In this document: positions 24,601 through 32,330 of the stretch, in pieces
Layout: every line of letters begins with the position of its first letter
Position numbering within the stretch: the stretch's first letter is position 1
Assembly: GCA_047602295.1 (NCBI GenBank)
Contig: JASGHP010000001.1
Location: 2,046,001-2,110,000 of the forward strand
Source: JACMLD01 sp047602295
GTDB taxonomy: Bacteria > Bacteroidota > Bacteroidia > Chitinophagales > Chitinophagaceae
Direction: 5' to 3'
DNA: 64,000 nucleotides
Notes under the pieces: model-generated
What the model was told of the DNA's origin: nothing
The model's input: only the letters and a program-made list of their open reading frames with translations
The model's database searches: none
Translations under genes and position numbers: made by a program

Positions 24601-25376
24601 AGGTAGCTTTGCACGCGGATGCGTTCTGAAGCGCTTAAGTTTTTGTTGTAGAGCAATACGTCGCCCATATTACCATTAAACAAGGTTACACCTGTACCAT
24701 ACGCTCCCAGCACATTCTTGATCCTTGTTACATTGTTGGGGACATAAAAGCCTGCCCCCATGGTCACCGATGCGCCGTTAACGTTTGAAGAAATAGTGGT
24801 GGCGGTGCCAGCTGTACCTCCTGGCGCCACATAATCGTAAAGGGTTCTTACATTATTTATGATACCCGTTCCGCCAGATGAAAAAGCGCTATGGGCAGTA
24901 GTACCTATATAAGAAAACGCCTCAATATCGGAGGTTGTGCCCTTTCTGTCAAAGCCTATGTCGTCCGTACCTCCGGTTGTAAAAGCTGAGAGCATCAACA
25001 TACAACCATTGTTGTTGGCAGCGGTGTATTGCGCGGCTGAGAAAAAAGAAAGGCCGCCGGTGAAGTTGGCGAAACCGCTTGGCAGCGTAAAAAAACTTGA
25101 AACGCCGGTAAATTTCATATACGGATTGAAGTTGGCATTGGGAACGCCGGCAACAAAAGTATAGGGGGTTGTGTAAGAAACCGAGTGTGTTGCATTATTG
25201 CCGCTGCCAGACTGGTCAGTCCACGTGAGAACGTTTGTACCGTCGGTAGTGGTTCCGGTGCCTGCGTCGGCCCTTAGCCACAATTGTGCGCCCGTAATGC
25301 CGCCGGGGCTTTGCGCAAAACTAATACCGCAGATAAAAATAAATGCGGCGGCAATCAATAGTCTAATTGGATTCAT
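21699..25376 (-). CDS. giant T9SS-secreted protein (1225 aa) with LamG-like modules
   Basis: The ATG at 25376 is chosen because it begins the signal peptide MNPIRLLIAAAFIFICGISF followed by AQ; the open frame continues 39 codons upstream without signal features. Two modules begin GAQLWLRADAGT (about residue 28) and GAVLWNKADAGT (about 455). They contain YLALKYGTTLNNGAT, FGIGTDNGSALAQQ and later LATKYGFSLPTDYISPNAGT, as in the paralogues at 14305 and 25948. The part after about 740 (ITAIGKETTQALDQEQSFSQ) is strongly similar to the same region of the 1234 aa protein. An FnIII-like region (NLLQWKLADTINFKQFKLQR) precedes the sorting domain VSPNPALSGHAVTITL...SEKIVVL. Export by the Por system is expected. 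The stop codon lies inside a low-complexity repeat. Confidence 0.87.
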   Translation of the reverse strand: MNPIRLLIAAAFIFICGISFAQSPGGITGAQLWLRADAGTGTTTDGTNVLTWTDQSGSGNNATHSVSYTTPYTFVAGVPNANFNPYMKFTGVSSFFTLPSGFANFTGGLSFFSAAQYTAANNNGCMLMLSAFTTGGTDDIGFDRKGTTSDIEAFSYIGTTAHSAFSSGGTGIINNVRTLYDYVAPGGTAGTATTISSNVNGASVTMGAGFYVPNNVTRIKNVLGAYGTGVTLFNGNMGDVLLYNKNLSASERIRVQSYLALKYGTTLNNGATTYIASDGTTPMWTADATFKYRVFGIGTDNGSALAQQASTDNTTSVSGTITGLVTIATANDFAMANNLRSAGTKLADGKFITISDDNKTIATNTTLKPVAAVSTVGRNWKLQSNNSTSFYLQFNANNTGNVFPALTTGQTYALVYTTNSSADYTSNTTIVSLTKNGNLLTTPSGVTIPANAIFTVAIMPPSPGGVIGAVLWNKADAGTTGTSPVTQWVSQSGTNAFSKGGSGTPVLEATGVNFNPDILFDGNSYFQGNTSVAGISEVFAVGKMTAPGAGSASGAILSDNASNTTYAFHLEGNTFYASSSPGNSISFSSPGNFPLSIMNVSNPSTMYINGAIKSTTGIGTGFTTMPAITPMIAARPGNVFLAGGKICEIISYSTALTATGRQQVHSYLATKYGFSLPTDYISPNAGTYYATTTTNSGYANDITAIGKETTQALDQEQSFSQSASFPVYIGAGSDIAASNSAHASSLPDNAYLAFGNNAGSTTLATSLITGYNAMARIWKVQQTGTVGTVMIAVPLSLFANFSTTANCVAMATSTNSGFTAGTYTQIATTGIVKTINGTPCVTFLKDFSDGQYYFTFMQGTTNYTATVASSGTSVSASNSGCYTSDGWTVYSNGNNKYLGIYTNGNSFTQAPAVTISNNNSNAAMVSGNNATALSSNMYTIDNSINGSPSYANDMKVRVYYNPADLQAALDNAAAVTANPAGNTMSKWFKFEGNAAAVAAAQQTSGIAGAQYLTPVLGTEGGLNYAEFSGIKNFSTFGFMAYNTQLQTLLGIKLLYFNGTRQGSNNLLQWKLADTINFKQFKLQRAESSNGSFSTIANIAATNSQSNYNYTDAGRNTGAYYRIAMIDADGMLTYTNVLYIAASGLMQTVRVSPNPALSGHAVTITLNGYTAGATGRLYDGNGRLLNTTKLINGSNTVNTNGLTKGIYNFIITDTNGNAHSEKIVVL

Positions 25377-25604
25377 CTTCGTAGCTTTTAAATTTGAGAT
25401 ATTGAATGGCGACAACGGCATGGCTATGCAATCATCTTTTTTTAGCATAAGCAATGATTCGTACTTGCGCATTAAATTTTTAGTATAATGCAACCATGAA
25501 ATAACGGGGGTGGTATGTGTTTATTTCCGGCGTATTTTCCTTTTTATATAAATTACGTAATTGTGTATACGTTGTTAGGGAAGCTGCGTATGGAGCCTGT
25601 TACA
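25377..25604. other. upstream region of the 1225 aa gene
   Basis: About 230 bases with no supported gene. It should hold the minus-strand promoter, but none matching the consensus was identified. Confidence 0.4.
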
Positions 25605-25949
25605 AGTACGTAGTTTTATAAGTTGTAAGTGATAAGTTTTAAGTTTGTGGTTCGATGTTGCAATCAATCATGATGCTATTCCCTCCATGAATTGTAACCC
25701 GCATTACTTTATTATCTAAAACATATCAATTAGAAGATTATTCTCCACTTTAGGGGTTGGGGGTGAATACTCGTGACGTTCGCATCGAAATCCTTCTATC
25801 CTTTAATCCTTTAATCATGGTGAAAAAAGAGAGACAAGGCATGCCTTGTCTCTACAATTATTTTTTTCTGTGAAAGGTGAAAGGTTTCTGTAAAGGGCAA
25901 AAGGCCTTTCACCCCTACTTATCACTTAAAACTTATCACTTACTACTTT
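25605..25949. repeat. repeat island between the 1225 and 1234 aa genes
   Basis: It contains a TAAGTTGTAAGTGATAAG array (25605-25658), a family D block (25738-25769), a half family A element (25773-25823, GTGACGTTCGCATCGAAATC to AATCATGG), a perfect 24-base palindrome at 25830-25853 centred on GGCATGCC, a GGTGAAAGG/CCTTTCACC inverted pair (25875-25915), and a second TAAGTGATAAG block (25917-25949) that includes the stop codon of the next gene. Confidence 0.75.
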
Positions 25950-28900
25950 ACTGAATAACTATCTTCTCCTTTTGGGCATTACCATTCGCATCTGTTATAA
26001 TTAAATGGTAAATACCTTTTGCAAGTGTTACAGTGCTTAAAGTATTGCTGCCATTGGTAAACTTTGTTTTATTTATCAATACGCCTTCACTATTATACAA
26101 GCTGCCGGTAGCGCCACCTGCATAGCCATTCAGTGTTACGTTTACTGTATGACCGCTTTGTGCCGGGTTGGGTGCAACTTTTACACTTTGCACAGCACCG
26201 CTTGCTGCTATGTACAGCACATTGCTATAGTTCAGGTTGCCATCGCCATCTTCTATACCAAGGCGATAGTAGGAGCCGGTATTTACACCCGCGTCTGTAT
26301 AGTTGTAAACGTTTTGGCTATTGTATGAAATGTTTGCAATGGTGCTAAAGCCACTGCTGCTGCTGGCAGAGCGCTGCAGTCTGAATTGTTTAAAGTTGAG
26401 TGTGTCTGTGGCTGTCCATTGCAGCAGGTTGTTGCTGCCCTGTCTTCTGCCATTAAAGTCTTGCAGTTTTATTGACAGTAAAGTTTGCAACTGTGTATTG
26501 TAAGCCATAAAGCCAAACGTGCTGAAATTGTAGATACCGCTAAACTCTGCATAGTTTACGCCATTCTCTGTGCCCAGCACAGGAGTAAGGTATTGGGCAC
26601 CGTTGATTCCATTGTTTTGTTGTGCGGCAGCAACGGCAGCGGCATTGCCCTCAAACTTAAACCATTTGGATTTGGTATTGCCCCCAGGGTTAGTGGTTAC
26701 GGCAGCGCCATTATCCAATGCTGCCTGGTTGTCGGCCGGGTTATAATACACACGCACAGTCATAGGGTTGGTATAACTGGGTGAACCGGCACTGTTGTCA
26801 ATGGTAAACATATTGCTGCTGAGTGCAGTAGCATCGGTAGTGCTGTATACTGCTGCGTTAGAGTTGTTGTTGCTGATGGTAACAGTCGGTTTTACCGGAA
26901 ACGAATTACCTGCGGGATTAATACCCAGGTATTTATTGTTGCCGATGTTGTAAACAATCCAGCTATCTGCAGAAGAACATACATTGCCGCTTGTAATGGT
27001 AGTGGAAGTTCCTGTTGCTGCATATGCAGGTATAGTATTATACTGCGCAAAGCTGAAGTAGATCTGTCCGTCTGAAAAATCTTTTAAGAAGGTAACACAA
27101 GGTGTGCCATTAATAGTTTGAAAGCTGTTCATGCTAATGACAGTGGCTGTGCTAAGGTTGCTGCTGGCAGAAGTAAGCATAGACACACAGGCACCGCCTG
27201 CAGTAAATGCAGTAAAAGCAGAAACCGGTATGGCGATCATTACCTGGCCCACAGTGCCTGTTTGCTGCACTTTCCAAACCCGCGCCATGGCGCTATAGCT
27301 GGTATTAATAGGATTGTTTGAATTGGTGAATGTGATACCAGCACCATTATTGCCAAAAGCCAGGTAAGCATTGTTTGATAATGAGCTGGCATGTGCCGGG
27401 TTGCTGGTGCCAATAGTGCTGCCTGCGCCAATGTAAACCGGCACGGCGGCGGATTGTGAATAGGATTGTTCCTGGTCGAGTACTTGCGCAGATTCTTTAC
27501 CAATTACGGTAATATCATTTGCATAGCTGCTATTGGTAGTGGTGGTAGCATAATAAGTGCCTGCATTGGGGCTCACATAATCAATCGGCAAACTAATACC
27601 ATATTTGGTAGCCAGGTAGCTCTCTATATAAGGACGATTAACAGCTTGATCCGCATTGTAAACAATTAGTTCGCAAATAGCATCTGAAGTAGCCGTATAA
27701 GAGACAGTGCCGCCATATGCCGAACCTATGTAAAAATTAGAACTTGAAAAACCAGAAACTCCAGCTGTGGCAGAACTCGTAACCCCGTTTGCGGCCTTTG
27801 TTGCAGTGGTTCCATTGGTGGTATAATCGGTTATATACACCGCGCCGGCAGTATTGTTTATGGGCGAAAAAGAAGAAGCGTTATTCCCAAAATAAAAGCC
27901 GCCATTGTTGGGTGTATAGCCAACAGACCATTGGTTACCGGGGTTAGAGCCATAATTATAATCTGCAACGCTGCCGGCCGTTCCTGCTGATTTGTATACA
28001 AAGAACTGGGCGTTGGCACCCGAATTATAACCAAGCTGGGCCAAAGGAATAGTAGTGTTAAGAAGGCTTCTGTTTGCACCGTTTGCGCCACCATTAAATT
28101 GAAGCGCCGGGTTGAAGTTTACAGCAGTAGTAATACCATTGGGCCCGCCGGTGCCTGGGTTTGCTATTCCAAAACTATAACCGTATAACTGGTCTACCCA
28201 TGGGCCAGAACTAGCCGCCAGCGTAATGCCGGCATCTGCTCTTAACCACACTTGTGGAACAGCAGCACCTGGTGAAGGTGGCAGCGCCATTATTGCAATG
28301 GTAAAAATAGCGTTAGTGGGCATGGTTACCGGCGAAGTGGTGGTCCATAAACCAGCACTGGTATTGGTAAGTGTTACGATGTTGCTGTTGCTGGTATAAT
28401 CTGCTGTACTATTGGTTGTATACACCAATGCATAAGTGGTGGCAGCCGCAAAAGGGCTGGCTGTACTTTTAGTATTAAACTGCAGGTATACAGGAGTGCC
28501 GCCACCAGCAGTGCTTTGCATCTTCCAGTTGCGTTGCAACACACTAACAGCGCTTGCCGGTTTTTTTAAAGTAGAAGTGCCGATAACACTGCCGCCATCA
28601 TCGCTGATGGTTACAAAGTTCATGTTGGTGAGTGGGTTGCTGCGCAGGTTGTTGGCAGTAGTAAAATCATTGGTTGTTGACATTGTTAGAATGCCAGTAG
28701 TGGTTCCACCCACAGAGCTGTTGTTATCAGTAGATACCTGCTGTTTCAATGCGCTGGTATTGTCTGTGCCAATACCAAAAACATTGTACTTAAAAGTAGC
28801 GTCGGCAGTCCACATATTGGTAGTTCCATTGCTTGCCAAATACGTTGTGGCGCCGCTGTTGAGCGTATAGCCATATTTCAATGCCAGGTAACTATATACC

Positions 28901-29652
28901 TGTGTCATTTGCGTTGCAGTTAATGTTGCGCTTGGAAAAATAATGGTTTCAGCCATATTACCAAATGCCAAAGTAGCCGAAGAACCTGCAGCGAGGCCCC
29001 CGCCAACTGCATAATATCTATAACTTGCGCTTCCTACTTTTGTGAGTGCCTGTGTTGTACTGTTCAGTGCTGTAGCTACTGCTGAAGTAGTGCTTGTATA
29101 TTGTGCTGTGGCAATTGATCCGGTAGTGCTGGGCCAGGGAAGTGTAGTATTTGTTTGTGTGCTGCCATAATTGCCCACAACGGAACCACGGCTTTGCAGG
29201 GCAAAAATATTGTTTGTTGCGTCAACCCAACAAACGCTTTGCGAGGTGCCGATATTAAGTGGTGCGCCCGCTACAAAAACCGTAGAGTTGGCTACAAGGG
29301 GACCAGTAGAAGTACTGGCAAAAGTGAGCATTTGGCTCTTGGTACTGCTGGCTGTACTAACACCAAAGCCAATGGTTGGGTTAAAGTTGAGCAAACCCGT
29401 GCTGGTATTATAAGCAGGGGTTGTGGTGTTGCCGTTCGCGCCAGCCGATATTACTGAATTCACATCAAGCCCGTTGCCCGATTGATCTTTCCATATAAAT
29501 GGATCGCCGGCACCAACCGTGGTGCCTTTGGTAACACCCACATCGGCCCTTAGCCAAACCGCAGAGCCGGTAACCCCGCCGGGGCTTTGTGCAAAATTTT
29601 TTCCGCAGATAAAAATCAATACGGTAAGAAGAATTAGTCTTAGTGGTTTCAT
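25948..29652 (-). CDS. giant T9SS-secreted protein (1234 aa) with LamG-like modules
   Basis: Signal peptide MKPLRLILLTVLIFICGKNF then AQSPGG. LamG-like modules start near residues 29 (GSAVWLRADVGV) and 468 (VPQVWLRADAGITLAASS). YLALKYGYTLNSGATTYLAS, FGIGTDNTSALKQQVSTDNN and YLATKYGISLPIDYVSPNAG mark the linked segments. The second half is closely similar to that of the 1225 aa neighbour (YYATTTTNS...YANDIT, SQSAAVPVYIGAGS, NAYLAFGNN), so the two genes arose by duplication. C-terminus: FnIII-like (NLLQWTATDTLNFKQFRLQR) then the sorting domain VAPNPAQSGHTVNVTL...KEKIVIQ. It is a predicted surface or released protein; the ligand is unknown. It differs from the 1225 aa protein mainly in the N-terminal lectin-like parts. 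Confidence 0.87.
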   Translation of the reverse strand: MKPLRLILLTVLIFICGKNFAQSPGGVTGSAVWLRADVGVTKGTTVGAGDPFIWKDQSGNGLDVNSVISAGANGNTTTPAYNTSTGLLNFNPTIGFGVSTASSTKSQMLTFASTSTGPLVANSTVFVAGAPLNIGTSQSVCWVDATNNIFALQSRGSVVGNYGSTQTNTTLPWPSTTGSIATAQYTSTTSAVATALNSTTQALTKVGSASYRYYAVGGGLAAGSSATLAFGNMAETIIFPSATLTATQMTQVYSYLALKYGYTLNSGATTYLASNGTTNMWTADATFKYNVFGIGTDNTSALKQQVSTDNNSSVGGTTTGILTMSTTNDFTTANNLRSNPLTNMNFVTISDDGGSVIGTSTLKKPASAVSVLQRNWKMQSTAGGGTPVYLQFNTKSTASPFAAATTYALVYTTNSTADYTSNSNIVTLTNTSAGLWTTTSPVTMPTNAIFTIAIMALPPSPGAAVPQVWLRADAGITLAASSGPWVDQLYGYSFGIANPGTGGPNGITTAVNFNPALQFNGGANGANRSLLNTTIPLAQLGYNSGANAQFFVYKSAGTAGSVADYNYGSNPGNQWSVGYTPNNGGFYFGNNASSFSPINNTAGAVYITDYTTNGTTATKAANGVTSSATAGVSGFSSSNFYIGSAYGGTVSYTATSDAICELIVYNADQAVNRPYIESYLATKYGISLPIDYVSPNAGTYYATTTTNSSYANDITVIGKESAQVLDQEQSYSQSAAVPVYIGAGSTIGTSNPAHASSLSNNAYLAFGNNGAGITFTNSNNPINTSYSAMARVWKVQQTGTVGQVMIAIPVSAFTAFTAGGACVSMLTSASSNLSTATVISMNSFQTINGTPCVTFLKDFSDGQIYFSFAQYNTIPAYAATGTSTTITSGNVCSSADSWIVYNIGNNKYLGINPAGNSFPVKPTVTISNNNSNAAVYSTTDATALSSNMFTIDNSAGSPSYTNPMTVRVYYNPADNQAALDNGAAVTTNPGGNTKSKWFKFEGNAAAVAAAQQNNGINGAQYLTPVLGTENGVNYAEFSGIYNFSTFGFMAYNTQLQTLLSIKLQDFNGRRQGSNNLLQWTATDTLNFKQFRLQRSASSSSGFSTIANISYNSQNVYNYTDAGVNTGSYYRLGIEDGDGNLNYSNVLYIAASGAVQSVKVAPNPAQSGHTVNVTLNGYAGGATGSLYNSEGVLINKTKFTNGSNTLSTVTLAKGIYHLIITDANGNAQKEKIVIQ

Positions 29653-29942
29653 TTTACAGATTTGGAAATTATAAATAACTGTTTGTTTTTCTACGCTATT
29701 TGAAAAGCAATTGGATATAGATTATACACTTTCACATATCTAAATAACAACTATGTCTAATGTTTTAATTGCAATAGCAATAGCAGAAGTTTATCTAAGT
29801 CGTAAGTACTACTTCGTAATTGCGTATTAAAAAATATTAATGTGTAAAGCCTATTTGAAATATAACGGGGTTACTATGTCTTTATTACTATTCGCATTCG
29901 TTTTTAAATTAATTACGTAATAGTACATATGAGTATATTTTT
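29653..29942. other. upstream region of the 1234 aa gene
   Basis: About 290 AT-rich bases. It must contain the promoter, but no motif close to the consensus could be placed on the minus strand. No gene is called. Confidence 0.4.
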
Positions 29943-30448
29943 AATATCTGACCATGATTCACCTGATTGAAAGATTGCCATGACGTTCGCGTCGAAAATA
30001 GAACGCAGATTGTTATGATTGTTATGATGTGTTATGATGTTACGTCATTGCGAATCGCGGTAGGGATTTATTATAAATGACTTTACGCGATGAAGCAGTC
30101 TGTGCTTGCATAACGGGTTGCTAGTATTGTTGATGAGATTGCTTGCAATTAATTGTCTGAACCAAGATTTGCTTGATTGAAGGATTGCCATGACGTTCGT
30201 GTCGAAAATGGAACGCAGATTGTTATGATTGTTATGATGCGTTACGATGTTACGTCATTGCGAATCGCGGTAGGGATTTATTATAAATGACTTTACGCGA
30301 TGAAGCAATCTGTGCTTGCATAGCCGGCTGCTAGTATTGATGATGAGATTGCTTGCAATTAATTGTCTGAACCAAGATTTACTTGATTGAAGGATTGCAA
30401 TGACGTTCGCGTCGAAATCCTTTCATCCTTTAATCATGGTTCAGACAA
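29943..30448. repeat. composite A+B repeat, 210-bp period
   Basis: A partial family A head (29948), a GTTATGATTGTTATGATG stretch and a family B block (30042-30120) are followed 210 bases later by the same series (family A at 30153, B at 30252-30330). A third family A copy at 30363-30448 is complete with its inverted end TCATGGTTCAGACAA. Two full 210-bp units plus a terminal A element are therefore present. Confidence 0.88.
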
Positions 30449-30479
30449 TTGCAGGATGCTTGCGGCATGAAAGTCTCCG

Positions 30480-30612
30480 TGAGAGCGAACTCTACGAACC
30501 ACGAACTAAAGAACTTACTCACGACTAACAACTCCCACTAACCCCTCACCACTCGCCACTAGCTGCAAACGAACTACGAACTTAAAACTTACCACTTAAA
30601 ACTTACAGCTTA
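30480..30612. repeat. low-complexity repeat running into the stop codon of the 535 aa gene
   Basis: CACGAACTAAAGAACTTACT, CAACTCCCACTAACCCC, CACTCGCCACTAGC, AACTTAAAACTTACC and similar words. On the minus strand the last codons of the 535 aa gene read AGT AAG TTA TAA, which is the repeat word itself. Confidence 0.8.
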
Positions 30613-32217
30613 TAACTTACTGCTGTGTAGCAGATCATTTATCAACGTGATAGCATCTGTGCAGGTAGATTGTATATGGCGCATCATTCCTTTTTTTTCT
30701 TCAGACTGTTCTTTTCTTAATAAAGAATATACAATGGTGCGTATGCCGCTTACGGGGCTTTTAAGATCATGCGCTACGGTTTGGATGATGTTTTTATTCT
30801 CCAGCTGGCTTTGATGAAGCGAGAGCAGTGTTTGCTGCAGGTCTTCATTTTTTCTTTCCAGCTCTGCATTCAATGCACCCAGTTTTTTTGCAAAACGTGT
30901 TTTGCGTTTTAAACTATACCATGAAAGTGTTATAATGATAAAAGCCAGCACTGCGCCAACAATGGTTGCAACGAGGTAATTCTTTTTAATTTCAATATCA
31001 CTTTTCAGTGCTTCATTCTTTTTTCGCTGCTCCTGGTTGTCAAATTCTTTACTGATATTGGTAGCAAGAAATTGTTTATCTCTTTTCTCGAGCGAATCTT
31101 TTATAAAAATGGCACGATGCAGTGCATTGCTGGAAGCAACAACCTGGTTTGTTTGCAAGTAGTAAGCTGCAGCCAGTTTGTAATATTGGCGGGTAATATC
31201 GTTCAACAAGGACGTATCATTGCTGCGGCAAAACAATGTTAACATCTCGTGGGCCTTTGCGGGTTGTTTTGTTTCAAGATAAACACTGGCGAGTGAAGTG
31301 ATTAGGTAATTAATATAGGAGGTGTCGTCTACATGTTGAAAGGATGCATAACTTTTAAGGTATAGTTTTTCGGCACCTGTCAGATCTTTTCGCTGCTGCA
31401 AAACAGCTGCTATATTCCCATAAGTAACGGCTCTGGCAAGCCCGGCTATTTCGGGCTGGTTTGGCGCATACTTCTTTTCATTCTTGTTTAAGTAATCCAG
31501 CGAGGCGTTGTAGTAATGCAGTGCACTGTCTGGCAAACCAGCCTTGGCATAGCTCTCGCCTATATTATTTATATTTCCCGCCACATTGCCAAAAGCGTTC
31601 GGAGAGTTTCCAAAATACGATGGCGTCATATCGCACATTTTCCGGAAAAAATTTATAGCTGCCAGGTATTTGTGTTGTGTAAATAAGATGGAAGACATGC
31701 TATGGTAATATTTATACAGCGAAGGCGTATCTGTTGTATGCGAAGACATAAAAAGTTTAGCAAGAGTATAGTTCTGGACGGCTTCATCATAGTTTTTCTT
31801 ATTGGCATTAACATCTCCTTTTACAAAGAGCTGCTCAATGTACATGGCGGCATATTTCTTTTCCTGCAAATGGGGCACTAAAAAATGTATACTGCTGTCT
31901 GCAACTATTATAGCAGAATCGTACAGGTTTTTACGCCTGTATATTCCTCTTCGCCAGTTGAGCATAAAAATAACATCTTCCAAATCGCGGTTTGCAGAAG
32001 ACAGTAGCACTGAATTAAGGTAGTTTACTTTGTTTGCCTCCTGTAATTCAGTTTCCTGGGGCATTGAATCTGCTTTTGCTACTGCCGCTCTGAATATGAT
32101 GTGATTATTTTCCGGGGTGCTGTTACAGCCAACAGTTATTGATGCTGCCACAATCAATAAAAATAGCAAGGCTGTGACCCTGTATTTTTGCAGCAATATT
32201 TTTTTATGACTGTTCAT
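30610..32217 (-). CDS. TPR sensor protein with histidine phospho-acceptor domain but no ATPase domain (535 aa)
   Basis: Possible lipoprotein or uncleaved signal (TALLFLLIVAASITVGC, Cys31). Residues about 60-395 are TPR-like helical repeats (DEAVQNYTLAKLFM, SYAKAGLPDSALHYYNASLD, TGAEKLYLKSYASF). A transmembrane helix is at about 405-430 (NYLVATIVGAVLAFIIITLS), then a coiled coil (LNAELERKNEDLQQTLLSLH) and a HisKA/DHp domain with His483 in AHDLKSPVSG. The protein ends at LLHSSKL, straight after the second DHp helix, so the whole HATPase_c domain is missing. The last four codons, stop included, are made by a dispersed repeat word. The paralogue at 32316 has the same architecture, and the one at 34065 is complete. 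It cannot autophosphorylate alone; it may act as a partner or decoy, or be decaying. Confidence 0.85.
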   Translation of the reverse strand: MNSHKKILLQKYRVTALLFLLIVAASITVGCNSTPENNHIIFRAAVAKADSMPQETELQEANKVNYLNSVLLSSANRDLEDVIFMLNWRRGIYRRKNLYDSAIIVADSSIHFLVPHLQEKKYAAMYIEQLFVKGDVNANKKNYDEAVQNYTLAKLFMSSHTTDTPSLYKYYHSMSSILFTQHKYLAAINFFRKMCDMTPSYFGNSPNAFGNVAGNINNIGESYAKAGLPDSALHYYNASLDYLNKNEKKYAPNQPEIAGLARAVTYGNIAAVLQQRKDLTGAEKLYLKSYASFQHVDDTSYINYLITSLASVYLETKQPAKAHEMLTLFCRSNDTSLLNDITRQYYKLAAAYYLQTNQVVASSNALHRAIFIKDSLEKRDKQFLATNISKEFDNQEQRKKNEALKSDIEIKKNYLVATIVGAVLAFIIITLSWYSLKRKTRFAKKLGALNAELERKNEDLQQTLLSLHQSQLENKNIIQTVAHDLKSPVSGIRTIVYSLLRKEQSEEKKGMMRHIQSTCTDAITLINDLLHSSKL

Positions 32218-32255
32218 GCTGTTTGTTTACAGTTATTCAAACTAATAAATCCTGC

Positions 32256-32330
32256 TTCCGCTCCCGACTCCCGACTAACACAACTCCCACCAGCCCCTCA
32301 CTACTTGCCACGAACTTATAACTTACTACT
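32256..32330. repeat. low-complexity repeat between the two truncated kinase genes
   Basis: CTCCCGACTCCCGACTAAC, CAACTCCCACCAGCCCCTCA and ACGAACTTATAACTTACT. On the minus strand the 539 aa gene ends AGT AAG TTA TAA inside this block, as in its neighbour. Confidence 0.75.

Noticed and set aside
30400..30609. Search for a detached ATPase domain downstream of the truncated kinase
   Set aside because: Only low-complexity and family A repeats follow; no HATPase_c motif in any frame, so this is a loss and not a simple frameshift. The same holds for 32218-32315.
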